Below, piece after piece: positions 8,263-14,947 of a stretch of 21,558 nucleotides of DNA. The first letter of the stretch is position 1, and each line of letters opens with the position of its first letter. A program made the position numbers and the translations under genes. Location: contig JBAYFO010000063.1 of NCBI GenBank assembly GCA_041667115.1, positions 1 to 21,558 on the forward strand. Reading direction: 5' to 3'. The notes below the pieces were generated by a model. That model was not told the origin of the DNA, made no database searches, and saw nothing but the letters and a program-made list of their open reading frames with translations. The stretch comes from UBA1563 sp041667115 (GTDB lineage Bacteria; Bacteroidota; Ignavibacteria; Ignavibacteriales; Ignavibacteriaceae).

Positions 8263-9219
8263 ATGGAGTATTCCTGTAAAATTTGTGGAAACGAAAAGGG
8301 AAACCAATTTTATAATGTTCGCGAAATGCAATTTGGAACACGCGATACATTTATCTATTGCCAGTGCTCATCTTGCAGTTGTTTACAATTAACAAATCCA
8401 CCTGCCAACCTTTCCACTTATTATCCCGCTCAATATTTTTCATTTCAACTTCCCAAAGAAAATTATATTAAGAAAAAATTAAATATTTATAGAGATCGCT
8501 ACTCCTTTGGAATTCCTTCTTTCGTTGGGAAAATAGTATTCTCTAAATATGGCACTCCAACATATATCACCTGGTTGAACGAAATGAACGTTACATTATC
8601 AAGCCGCATTCTTGATGTTGGCAGCGGCATTGGAAAACTTCTTTATAGAATGGGAAATGCCGGTTTTCAGAATTTGACAGGCATCGATGCATTTATTGAA
8701 AAAGATATTCAGTACTCTAACGGGGTACAAATTCTAAAGAAAAGTCTTTCTGAAACAAATGAAAAATTTGATTTGATAATGATGCATCACTCGTTGGAAC
8801 ATATGGAAGACCAGCACGCGGTATTTAAGAAACTGGCAACTATGCTTTATCCCGGGAAATACTTATTTATTCGTATTCCTATCTGTACTTCTTATGCATG
8901 GGAGTATTACAAAGAAAATTGGTTTGCGTTGGAAGCACCGAGGCATTTTTTTAATCATTCGCTTAAAAGTTTGCACTATCTGGCAGAGCAGTATGGATTT
9001 GTTATAAAAAAAACAATCTATGATTCCCGCAGTATTCAATTGTATGGGAGCGAACAGTATAGACAAGATATTCCGTTGATGGATGAACGATCTTACTTTG
9101 TCAATCCGGAAAATTCAATTTTCACCCAATTGCAATTGGAAGAATTTGAAAAGGAAACAAAAAGGTTGAATGAAAACATGAGGGGTGATCAAGCCGGATT
9201 TTTCTTACTTAAGCAATAG
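8263..9219 (+). CDS. Zinc-ribbon class I SAM-dependent methyltransferase (copy 1)
   Basis: The 318-aa protein has an N-terminal cysteine cluster (C5, C8 and C33, C35, C38, C40) likely to bind zinc. This is followed by a Rossmann methyltransferase with motif I ILDVGSGIGKLL (116-127), an acidic motif II at TGIDAF, and HHSLEHMED near 175. The C-terminal part is IRIPICTSYAWEYY, then PRHFF, then GSEQY. This layout fits methyltransferases acting on sugars or polysaccharides; the acceptor is unknown. It is closely related along its full length to the protein at 14948-15907 inside the polysaccharide locus. Its ATG directly follows the rarA stop, and its TAG directly abuts the dprA stop codon on the other strand. 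Sampled rows are more AT-rich than rarA, hinting that it did not originate with the housekeeping genes. Confidence 0.85.
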   Translation: MEYSCKICGNEKGNQFYNVREMQFGTRDTFIYCQCSSCSCLQLTNPPANLSTYYPAQYFSFQLPKENYIKKKLNIYRDRYSFGIPSFVGKIVFSKYGTPTYITWLNEMNVTLSSRILDVGSGIGKLLYRMGNAGFQNLTGIDAFIEKDIQYSNGVQILKKSLSETNEKFDLIMMHHSLEHMEDQHAVFKKLATMLYPGKYLFIRIPICTSYAWEYYKENWFALEAPRHFFNHSLKSLHYLAEQYGFVIKKTIYDSRSIQLYGSEQYRQDIPLMDERSYFVNPENSIFTQLQLEEFEKETKRLNENMRGDQAGFFLLKQ

Positions 9220-10338
9220 TTAAATAAGAACAAAGATTTTACCGGGTAGTTGCTTTACCATCCCGTTAAACTCAAGTGTAAGTAAGTTAATTAAGCAATC
9301 TGAAGTGGAGAGTCCGGTTTCAGACGCAATAGCATCGATCTGCATTTCTTTGTTTTCGAGAACTGAAAGAATTTTTTGTTCAAAAAGATTTAAATGAATT
9401 TGTGGTTTTGGAATCGTTTTTCCCACAACCGGTTTCAATTTTAATTCAAGCTCCACAAGGATATCTTCCGGGGTACGTACAAGTTTAGCTTCTCCTTTTT
9501 GTATTAGGGTATTTGTCCCATCGCTTTGTTTAATTCCTAAATTTCCCGGGATTGCAAAAACTTCCCTTCCTTGATCTAATGCGAATGCGGCTGTCTGCAA
9601 GGCTCCACCTTGAACACCTGATTCAACAACTACGCAGCCGAGACTTAATCCAGAAATTATTCTATTCCTGGATGGAAAATTCTGAGCGTCAGGTTTTGTT
9701 CCTAAAGGGAATTCGCTAACAAGTAATCCATGGTTTGGAATTTCTTCATACAATTTTTTATTCTCAGGTGGATAAACAACATTTATACCACAACCTAGAA
9801 CGGCGATAGTTCTACCATTGGATTTTAATGCAGCATGATGTGCAACAGAATCAATTCCTCTGGCTAATCCGCTGACAATAGTTATCCCCTGAGAAGCTAA
9901 TGCTGAAGAAAATTTTTCTGCTTGCATCTTTCCGTAAGTGGTCGGCTCTCTTGTTCCAACAATTGCAATCGGGAAATTATCCTTTTCGACAAAATCACCT
10001 TTAATGTATAAAATCATTGGAGGGTCATAAATTCTTTTCAGGAGACTTGGATAGGCATCATCAAAAAAAGTAACTACTTTAATATTAAGTGCATGGAGTT
10101 TTGCATATTCTTTTTCAAATTTTGAGAAAGAGGAGGGACAGTTAAGGTTCACTTCTGATAATTTTTTTGAGAGGAATTTCCCAATCCCTTCGACATTTGA
10201 TAGGGAAGCAAAGTCAGCCTCTAAAACATTTTCTAGCGAATGAAAAGCAGAAAGTAAGTTTCTCATTTTTACCGGACCGATTCCTTCGATAGAAAGAAGC
10301 AGCCGGAGTTGGGCAAATTCTTTAAAAGTTGTTCCCAC
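9220..10338 (-). CDS. dprA: DNA-processing protein DprA
   Basis: DprA binds incoming single-stranded DNA and loads RecA during natural transformation; it is also widely conserved in non-competent bacteria. The 372-373 aa protein has an N-terminal helix-hairpin-helix region (LLLSIEGIGPVKMRNLL and NVEGIGK), then the Rossmann-like DprA core with IAIVGTREPTTYG (about 126-137), SGLARGIDSVAHHAAL, AVLGCGINVVYPPEN, SEFPLGT, FPSRNRIISGL, ESGVQGGALQTA and FAIPGN. It ends in a winged-helix-like domain from about residue 318 (LFEQKILSVLE to FNGMVKQLPGKIF). The start is non-ATG: GTG at 10338 or the adjacent TTG at 10341. I prefer GTG because an AGAAG sequence lies upstream at a workable distance. It follows the EutN-like gene by only a few bases and is the last gene of the operon. 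Confidence 0.95.
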   Translation of the reverse strand: MGTTFKEFAQLRLLLSIEGIGPVKMRNLLSAFHSLENVLEADFASLSNVEGIGKFLSKKLSEVNLNCPSSFSKFEKEYAKLHALNIKVVTFFDDAYPSLLKRIYDPPMILYIKGDFVEKDNFPIAIVGTREPTTYGKMQAEKFSSALASQGITIVSGLARGIDSVAHHAALKSNGRTIAVLGCGINVVYPPENKKLYEEIPNHGLLVSEFPLGTKPDAQNFPSRNRIISGLSLGCVVVESGVQGGALQTAAFALDQGREVFAIPGNLGIKQSDGTNTLIQKGEAKLVRTPEDILVELELKLKPVVGKTIPKPQIHLNLFEQKILSVLENKEMQIDAIASETGLSTSDCLINLLTLEFNGMVKQLPGKIFVLI

Positions 10339-10343
10339 CAAAA

Positions 10344-10628
10344 TTATTCTTCTGAGTTTAAGTAATCTATTTTGTCTACAATTGCAACGATTATTGAATG
10401 CACCGGAGCTTTTTTGTTGCCTACAATCTGTTGTACGGCATCACCTTCTTGAACAAGGAGAACGGTATCACCTATTCCTGAATCAATGAAATCAATGGCT
10501 ACAACATCTTGTTTTCCAATAAAATTTCCTTTAAGATCAATTTGATGAACGATCATCAATTTGTTTCCCGTTAGGTGTTCGTTCTTATGAGTTGAAACCA
10601 CATTCCCTTTAACTTTAGCCAGCACCAC
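10344..10628 (-). CDS. EutN/CcmL family bacterial microcompartment vertex (BMC-P) protein
   Basis: The 94-aa protein has the single-domain length of the EutN/CcmL pentamer family, which caps vertices of polyhedral microcompartments. Family features in order are LAKVKGNVVSTHK (3-15), a central strand LMIVHQIDLKG, AIDFIDSGIGDTVLL (44-58), EGDAV, and the C-terminal APVHSIIVAIVDKID (74-88), matching the family's xPVDAAVIAIID-like end. Two GTG codons stand at the start (10628 and 10625); the gene begins one base after the stop of the membrane-protein gene and ends just before dprA. No BMC-H or BMC-T shell gene and no aldehyde dehydrogenase is visible in the window. Its role could therefore be a shell part for a locus elsewhere, or a free pentamer with another function. 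The family call is firm; the function is open. Confidence 0.92.
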   Translation of the reverse strand: MVLAKVKGNVVSTHKNEHLTGNKLMIVHQIDLKGNFIGKQDVVAIDFIDSGIGDTVLLVQEGDAVQQIVGNKKAPVHSIIVAIVDKIDYLNSEE

Positions 10629-10629
10629 G

Positions 10630-10902
10630 TTATTTTGATTCCTGTTCTGTCGTCTCTTTTTTCTTAATCAAAATTGATAGAGGGAAAAAAACTATATAGA
10701 CGAGGACAAGAAGAATGGGAGCCACATAAAGCGAAGTTGTACTGTTCCAGGGTTTAACGGAAAGGAAATAATAGCCGAGAACTGAAAGAAAAATGCTTAA
10801 AGCCAGAACTAGATAATTTGTTTTTGTCCAATAAATAGTAAAAGGAGATGCTAAGACTTTTGATACCTTAGTGCTTCCTCTTTTTTTAACTGATTTTGCC
10901 AT
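10630..10902 (-). CDS. Small two-TM membrane protein, DUF3098-like
   Basis: The 90-aa protein has a very basic N-terminus (MAKSVKKRGSTKVSK). Two hydrophobic segments follow, at about 31-49 and 58-78, joined by a short loop (SVKPWNSTTS), and then a Lys/Glu-rich tail. The layout F-x-K-x-NY, then a hydrophobic helix with G-Y near its end, then APILLVL resembles the DUF3098 family of Bacteroidota and relatives. I have not verified this against a profile. The basic N-terminus suggests that both ends are cytoplasmic. It is the first gene of the operon with the EutN-like gene (one-base gap) and dprA. Its ATG lies about 16 bases after the U-tract of the upstream terminator, leaving almost no space for its own promoter. 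Confidence 0.7.
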   Translation of the reverse strand: MAKSVKKRGSTKVSKVLASPFTIYWTKTNYLVLALSIFLSVLGYYFLSVKPWNSTTSLYVAPILLVLVYIVFFPLSILIKKKETTEQESK

Positions 10903-10917
10903 GATAGTCTTTCATAA

Positions 10918-10958
10918 TTAAAAAAATAAAAACCCAGTGTCGGGGAATACACTGGGTT
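10918..10958 (-). terminator. Rho-independent terminator (or attenuator terminator) on the minus strand
   Basis: A perfect 10-bp stem (AACCCAGTGT at 10931-10940 with ACACTGGGTT at 10949-10958) encloses an 8-base loop. On the minus strand it is followed directly by a U-rich tract (TTTATTTTTTT, 10930-10920). On the plus strand there is no U-tract after the stem, so orientation is clear. It stands between the 82-aa gene and the membrane-protein/EutN/dprA operon. Confidence 0.82.
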
Positions 10959-11004
10959 GTCTGTATAATCTTGCAGACCAGGGGAGAAATCTGCAAGAAA
11001 GACA
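10919..11004 (-). ncRNA. Candidate small structured RNA or operon leader with two CCCC-loop hairpins
   Basis: The minus strand here has everything expected of a small transcript: a consensus promoter just upstream, an estimated start near 11004, two hairpins and a terminator, about 85 nt in all. Hairpin 1 is a perfect 9-bp stem (10969-10977 with 10990-10998) with a 12-base loop containing CUCCCCUGG. Hairpin 2 is the 10-bp terminator stem, with loop AUUCCCCG. Both loops expose CCCC, complementary to GGGG-type Shine-Dalgarno sequences. It matches no RNA family I recognise. It could be a free regulatory RNA, or the untranslated leader of the operon that begins 16 bases past the terminator. Both readings are inference; the hairpins and promoter are directly visible. 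Confidence 0.6.
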
Positions 11005-11009
11005 TTGAA

Positions 11010-11038
11010 AATATAGAACATCAAAATCACATTGTCAA
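11010..11038 (-). promoter_or_regulatory. Consensus sigma-70 promoter driving the double-hairpin RNA
   Basis: On the minus strand TTGACA (11038-11033, six of six) is followed after exactly 17 bases by TATATT (11015-11010, five of six). It lies immediately after the stop codon of the 82-aa gene, so it serves the downstream RNA element and, by readthrough, the membrane-protein/EutN/dprA operon. It is the closest match to consensus that I found in the window. Confidence 0.68.
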
Positions 11039-11040
11039 AT

Positions 11041-11289
11041 TTACTTGCTTAGCTGATAAACTATTTTTCGTATGGTATCAAATTGCAGGTAAGGATATTC
11101 TTCTCTAATAGCATCAATAGCGTCTCCCGCACTAATCTTGCTTGTACGAAGTGTTCTGAATTGTTTCCGGATTTTATAATCACGAACCGATTTCTCATCA
11201 ATCAGCCCATGATCGTTCAACAGTTGGTAAATATCGTCACTGATTAGATCAGATAACGGATTATCCATTTTTGATTTTACAGTTAGCAT
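11041..11289 (-). CDS. Small helix-rich protein, possible helix-turn-helix regulator
   Basis: This 82-aa protein is not recognised by name. The start is the ATG at 11289, because AGGTGA sits five bases upstream; an in-frame GTG at 11298 falls inside that SD and is unlikely. The protein appears fully alpha-helical. Its second half (RKQFRTLR, then AGDAIDAIREEYPYL, then DTIRKIVYQL) has the spacing of small DNA-binding proteins in which a final helix with TIRKIVY reads DNA; that is a resemblance in pattern only. There is no signal peptide or membrane segment. It is divergent from the polysaccharide export gene across about 360 bases, so regulation of that locus is possible. A terminator and a new promoter follow it, so it is probably monocistronic. 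Confidence 0.7.
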   Translation of the reverse strand: MLTVKSKMDNPLSDLISDDIYQLLNDHGLIDEKSVRDYKIRKQFRTLRTSKISAGDAIDAIREEYPYLQFDTIRKIVYQLSK

Positions 11290-11343
11290 AGCTTTCACCT
11301 TTTGTTTGTTTTTTTATTGAACATTACTCAAGGTATAAAATAG

Positions 11344-11372
11344 TCTATAATTGTCCTTTTTTTAATTAACAA
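11344..11372 (-). promoter_or_regulatory. Candidate promoter for the 82-aa gene
   Basis: On the minus strand TTGTTA (11372-11367) and TATAGA (11349-11344) are 17 bases apart, each four of six to consensus. It lies about 55 bases before the ATG at 11289. AT-rich surroundings make this a modest call. Confidence 0.3.
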
Positions 11373-11584
11373 AATTTTTTGCTGAAAAATTCCTCAATTA
11401 GTACAATAGATGCATAACTGCATGCAGAAGTTTAAGAATTAGAAAAACTTCGGAAGTAATTTTGTCTTTTTTGGAAAGAAAGTCAATAGTTATTTAATTT
11501 ATTTTTTATAATTAGAGAAGAGAGTGGTTACATCAATCTGGAATAGTTTGCCCTGAAAAACCAATAAATTATTTAGGGGGAAAA

Positions 11585-11613
11585 TTATCAGTAAATATTT
11601 TGAAATTTATCAT
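11585..11613 (+). promoter_or_regulatory. Candidate promoter for the polysaccharide export gene
   Basis: TTATCA (11585-11590) and TATCAT (11608-11613) are 17 bases apart, with the start expected near 11620, about 30 bases before the ATG at 11650. The -35 is weak (four of six). A TAACTTTG follows at about 11614-11621, which resembles the Bacteroidota -7 element, but no correctly spaced TTTG partner is present. Confidence 0.28.
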
Positions 11614-11649
11614 TAACTTTGAACACATTAATAATAATTAGTTTATTCT

Positions 11650-13068
11650 ATGCAGAAAAAAATAATAGTGAAAATAACCATCTTTGCGGTTGTAATAATT
11701 TTTCAAATTTTTTCCCAGTCCCAAAGCAAGAGTGATTTTAGTTTTGATACTACGCCCAGGCAAAATACGATTAGTGTTACTATTGGTGGGGATTTCATTG
11801 CAAACGGAACCTTTCCGGCAGTCATTGGGGAAAGGGTTGATCAGTTTGTTACAAGAATATTTAATGCTGCAAAAAGTGAAAGAGTAGGAACAACTGCCAG
11901 CGCCGAGCAGAAGGAAGTGGTTTTTAAACAACTTGCAGATTTTACCAAAAGAGATATTCGGATAAAAAGAGTAAACGGGCAGACAATTACCATAGACCTT
12001 GAAAAATTTCGGTTTACCGGAGATTATTTACAAAATCCATATCTTCAAAATGACGACGTGATTCTTTTCCCCTTTAATGATCGGGAAAGAAATTTTGTTT
12101 TTGTTACAGGTGCTATTAATAGAAATACTTCCTCACGGGGGAATGCACAAACTGTTAAATTTCAATTTGTTGACGGTGACAGGCTGGAAGACGCTATCCT
12201 TTTCGCTGGCGGGCTCGATAAAGGATTTGAGAAAATTACTTCGGCTGAAATTAGCAGACTTGACGCTACCGGAGAAAAAGAGAACAAGTTTATTGTCAAT
12301 ATAAGTGATAATCCCCTCTTAAAAAGAGGTGATAGAATTACAATTCTTGGCGATGAAACGTTTAGAAGAGATTATACAGTTACGGTTGACGGTGAAGTTA
12401 ATCGACCAGGAACGATTACTATTTCGAAAGGCTCATCGACTTTAAAGGAGGTCATTGAAAAAGCGGGTGGTTTTTTACCTTCGGCAGATTTGTCCAGAGC
12501 TGAATTAATTCGCGGAACGAATGTATTTAAATCCACACTTTTTTCAGAAGAACTCGATCAATTTTTAATGAATCGAATGGCTGAGATAAATCCGGAAGAT
12601 TCTCTTTCCTTAATTATTGATAATAAACTCCGTTTTATAAGAGGTAATGGGGTTATTGATTTTACGAGAATAAGTGATACATCTTCAGCTGCAAGTAAAT
12701 TTTCAGTACGAAATGGAGATTATATTCATGTGCCCGAAAAACTAAATTTAGTTTATGTATTTGGACAAGTGTACAACCCGGGGTATATCGCTTTTATTGC
12801 GGATAAAGGAGTTGATTATTACATTACCAAAGCCGGTGGAAAAGGGCAAAACGCAAAAGATGATATCTATCTAATTAAAGGAAAAAGCCGGAGTTGGACA
12901 AAAGTCGATAAAGATGTCTCCTATACAATTGAGCCGGGCGATTATATTTGGCTGCCGAAAGAACCGGTAAGAACCTTTAGCTATTATTTAGATAGAGTGA
13001 TGGCAATAAGCAGTATCATTTCAGCACTGGCAACGGTATTGTTGTTGGTAATACAATTTAAGAAGTAA
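11650..13068 (+). CDS. SLBB-domain polysaccharide export protein (Wza-like)
   Basis: The 472-aa protein has an N-terminal signal peptide or anchor (about 1-25, hydrophobic IFAVVIIFQIF) without a lipobox Cys. SLBB-type beta-grasp repeats follow at about 147-235 (FVTGAINR to GDRITILG), 243-325 (VDGEVNRPGTITI, then LKEVIEKAGGF) and 368-436 (YVFGQVYNPGYIAF, ending in EPGDYIWLPKEP). The last 22 residues form a hydrophobic helix, as in the C-terminal ring helix of Wza. Such proteins form the outer-membrane or periplasmic channel for capsule or exopolysaccharide. It lacks an obvious N-terminal PES motif and lipid-attachment Cys, so it differs from classical Wza. It opens the polysaccharide locus; 292 bases separate it from the next gene, so they may be different transcripts. 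Confidence 0.86.
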   Translation: MQKKIIVKITIFAVVIIFQIFSQSQSKSDFSFDTTPRQNTISVTIGGDFIANGTFPAVIGERVDQFVTRIFNAAKSERVGTTASAEQKEVVFKQLADFTKRDIRIKRVNGQTITIDLEKFRFTGDYLQNPYLQNDDVILFPFNDRERNFVFVTGAINRNTSSRGNAQTVKFQFVDGDRLEDAILFAGGLDKGFEKITSAEISRLDATGEKENKFIVNISDNPLLKRGDRITILGDETFRRDYTVTVDGEVNRPGTITISKGSSTLKEVIEKAGGFLPSADLSRAELIRGTNVFKSTLFSEELDQFLMNRMAEINPEDSLSLIIDNKLRFIRGNGVIDFTRISDTSSAASKFSVRNGDYIHVPEKLNLVYVFGQVYNPGYIAFIADKGVDYYITKAGGKGQNAKDDIYLIKGKSRSWTKVDKDVSYTIEPGDYIWLPKEPVRTFSYYLDRVMAISSIISALATVLLLVIQFKK

Positions 13069-13360
13069 AAACAGTTCGATTTATGTCGTTTTAAGCACTT
13101 CGAGGACAACTTTATTTGTTTCAATAATAAACCCTATGATTAACTCCAACGAATTTGTTAATACTGGGGATTTTTGTTCGTTAGAAGAGTTTTAAGGTGA
13201 ATTTCACCCTTCTAGCGGAAAGATTTTTCAGATAGTTAATATATTACATATTGATTCGAACTTGTATACCAAATCAATTTTATTTTTTAAATATGTATGA
13301 TTAAATAAGACTAAGTACTGAAAAAGTATTTTTTATAGAGAAGAGCATTAGGTCAAGTTA
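13069..13360. other. Intergenic region between the export gene and the flippase, with a nested inverted repeat
   Basis: No coding frame is convincing in these 292 bases. A nested structure is visible: GTTAGAAG (13180-13187) can pair with CTTCTAGC (13209-13216) with one G-T pair, and inside it lies the palindrome GGTGAA-T-TTCACC (13196-13208). No U-tract follows, so it is not a standard terminator. It could be an operator or a structured RNA leader. I found no well-spaced promoter for the flippase gene. Confidence 0.4.
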
Positions 13361-14878
13361 ATGGAAGTCTTTGAGACTATAGCATCATCTTCGAGTGGGA
13401 AAATAATTGCCAAAAACACAATATATAATTTGTTAGGCTATGGAATTCCCATAATATTTGCCTTGGCGTTAATGCCTCCCCTAATACATGGATTAGGAAA
13501 AGAAAGATTTGGCATTCTAAGCTTAGTTTGGATGGTAATTGGCTATTTTAGTTTTTTGGATTTAGGCATTGGGAGGAGCCTAACAAAGGTTATAGCTGAA
13601 AAAATTGGTCTCAAAAAAACCGAACAAATTCCCATAATTTTCTGGTCAGCATTACTTCTAATGTTTTCAATAAGCGTGTTAGTCTCGGTGATTTCTGTTT
13701 TTTTTGTCCCTTCCTTGCTTAATCAATATTTAAAAATATCTGAAGTCTTGAAACCCGAGACTTACAAAATATTTTTTGCTGTATCTTTATCAATTCCATT
13801 AATCACAACTTCGGCGGGTTTAAGAGGAGTCCTTGAAGCTTATCAACAATTCAACAAAGTTAGTTATATAAGAATAATTCTTGGTGTCTCGACATTTTTA
13901 ATCCCTTTAATTGTTTTGAGGTTGACTAACAGTTTGTTCTGGATTGTGATTTCGTTGATTTCCATCCGACTTATTATTTGGTTTGTCTATTTGATATTAA
14001 ATCTTCGGGCAAATACAAGCATACTACACGAGATAAAATTTAGTTTTATAAGCATAAAGCCATTATTAAAATTTAGTTTGTGGATAAGTTTGGCAAATAT
14101 TATTGGACCGCTAACTTTATATTCAGATCGATTTATCATCGGAATGAAAGTTTCTGCCGTTGCAATAACATATTATGCCACTCCTTATGAGATGATCACG
14201 AAGTTACTTATAATTCCAAGTGCACTAGTTACTGTTCTGTTTCCAGTATTTTCTACAAATTTTTTAACCAATCCGGAACTATCAAAAAAATTATTACTCC
14301 GAGGGATTAAGTACATTTTTTTAATAATTTATCCTACTGTTCTACTAATTAACACATTTGCAAAAGAAGGGATGGATTTATGGTTGGGGATAGACTTTGC
14401 TATTCATAGCGCTCATATTTTGCAGATTTTATCAATTGGGATTTTAATGAATTGTCTTTCTTTAGTTCCAAATATTTTCTTTCAGGGAACCGGCAAACCC
14501 AAAATCCCTACTCTCATAAATTTATCTGAATTACCATTTTATTTACCAATCATGTGGTTTTCCATTACTAAATGGGGAATTACAGGCGCTGCTATAACAT
14601 ATTTATTGATGGCTGTGGTAGATTCCGTTGCAATGAATTTTCTGGCAGTCAAAATATTTTCATTGAATATTCAGAAAAACAGCAAAATATTTATAATCAT
14701 TCCTCTACTGATTTTAATTGTTCCATTTATTTTAACCAGTATTTTAGTTAAAATAATTTTTAGTGGAGTTTTTCTGCTGGTTTTTAGTTTTATCGCTTGG
14801 AAATATTTTTTAGTTGAAGATGAAAGGTTTCTTATGGTCTCGAAAATTCAGAGTTTATTCAAGCGGAAAGTTAATTGA
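13361..14878 (+). CDS. Wzx-like oligosaccharide flippase (polysaccharide biosynthesis protein)
   Basis: The 505-aa polytopic inner-membrane protein has roughly 12-14 hydrophobic segments. Its N-terminal pattern, KNTIYNLLGYGIPIIFAL, PLIHGLGKERFGILSLVWMV and SFLDLGIGRSLTK, is typical of the Wzx/PST flippases in the MOP superfamily. A repeat of this half-structure starts near residue 235 (LLKFSLWISLANIIGPL, then SDRFIIG). These proteins move lipid-linked repeat units from the cytoplasmic to the periplasmic leaflet. Length matches the family's 420-510. The start ATG has a weak AGGTC about nine bases upstream. The polymerase-like gene at 18189 and the Wzz-like gene at 16969 support a Wzx/Wzy-dependent pathway. 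Confidence 0.88.
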   Translation: MEVFETIASSSSGKIIAKNTIYNLLGYGIPIIFALALMPPLIHGLGKERFGILSLVWMVIGYFSFLDLGIGRSLTKVIAEKIGLKKTEQIPIIFWSALLLMFSISVLVSVISVFFVPSLLNQYLKISEVLKPETYKIFFAVSLSIPLITTSAGLRGVLEAYQQFNKVSYIRIILGVSTFLIPLIVLRLTNSLFWIVISLISIRLIIWFVYLILNLRANTSILHEIKFSFISIKPLLKFSLWISLANIIGPLTLYSDRFIIGMKVSAVAITYYATPYEMITKLLIIPSALVTVLFPVFSTNFLTNPELSKKLLLRGIKYIFLIIYPTVLLINTFAKEGMDLWLGIDFAIHSAHILQILSIGILMNCLSLVPNIFFQGTGKPKIPTLINLSELPFYLPIMWFSITKWGITGAAITYLLMAVVDSVAMNFLAVKIFSLNIQKNSKIFIIIPLLILIVPFILTSILVKIIFSGVFLLVFSFIAWKYFLVEDERFLMVSKIQSLFKRKVN

Positions 14879-14947
14879 AAATTCTGAACTTGCGGCAGAA
14901 AATCTATTTTTTCATCTGTAATATTTTAAAAGAATTAGGATCAGACC

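Larger units (their letters stand above)
11290..11649. other. AT-rich divergent intergenic region upstream of the polysaccharide locus
   Basis: These 360 bases contain no credible gene. They hold candidate promoters facing outward on both strands (listed separately), a perfect 10-base palindrome CTGCATGCAG at 11418-11427 with a nearby extra TGCAT at 11411, and a small inverted repeat ACTTC-G-GAAGT around 11448-11458. The palindromes could be operators, but nothing in the sequence ties them to a regulator. Confidence 0.5.

Noticed and set aside
3965..10628. A cryptic bacterial microcompartment locus formed by the aldolase and the EutN-like protein
   Set aside because: No BMC-H/T shell gene, aldehyde dehydrogenase or encapsulation signal is visible, and unrelated housekeeping genes separate the two.
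10903..10920. A short upstream ATG frame (nine codons) overlapping the start of the two-TM membrane protein
   Set aside because: Too short, out of frame and without an SD; likely chance.
11638..11931. 97-codon minus-strand open frame over the 5' end of the export gene
   Set aside because: It overlaps the signal peptide and N-terminus of a well-supported gene and its product has no recognisable features.
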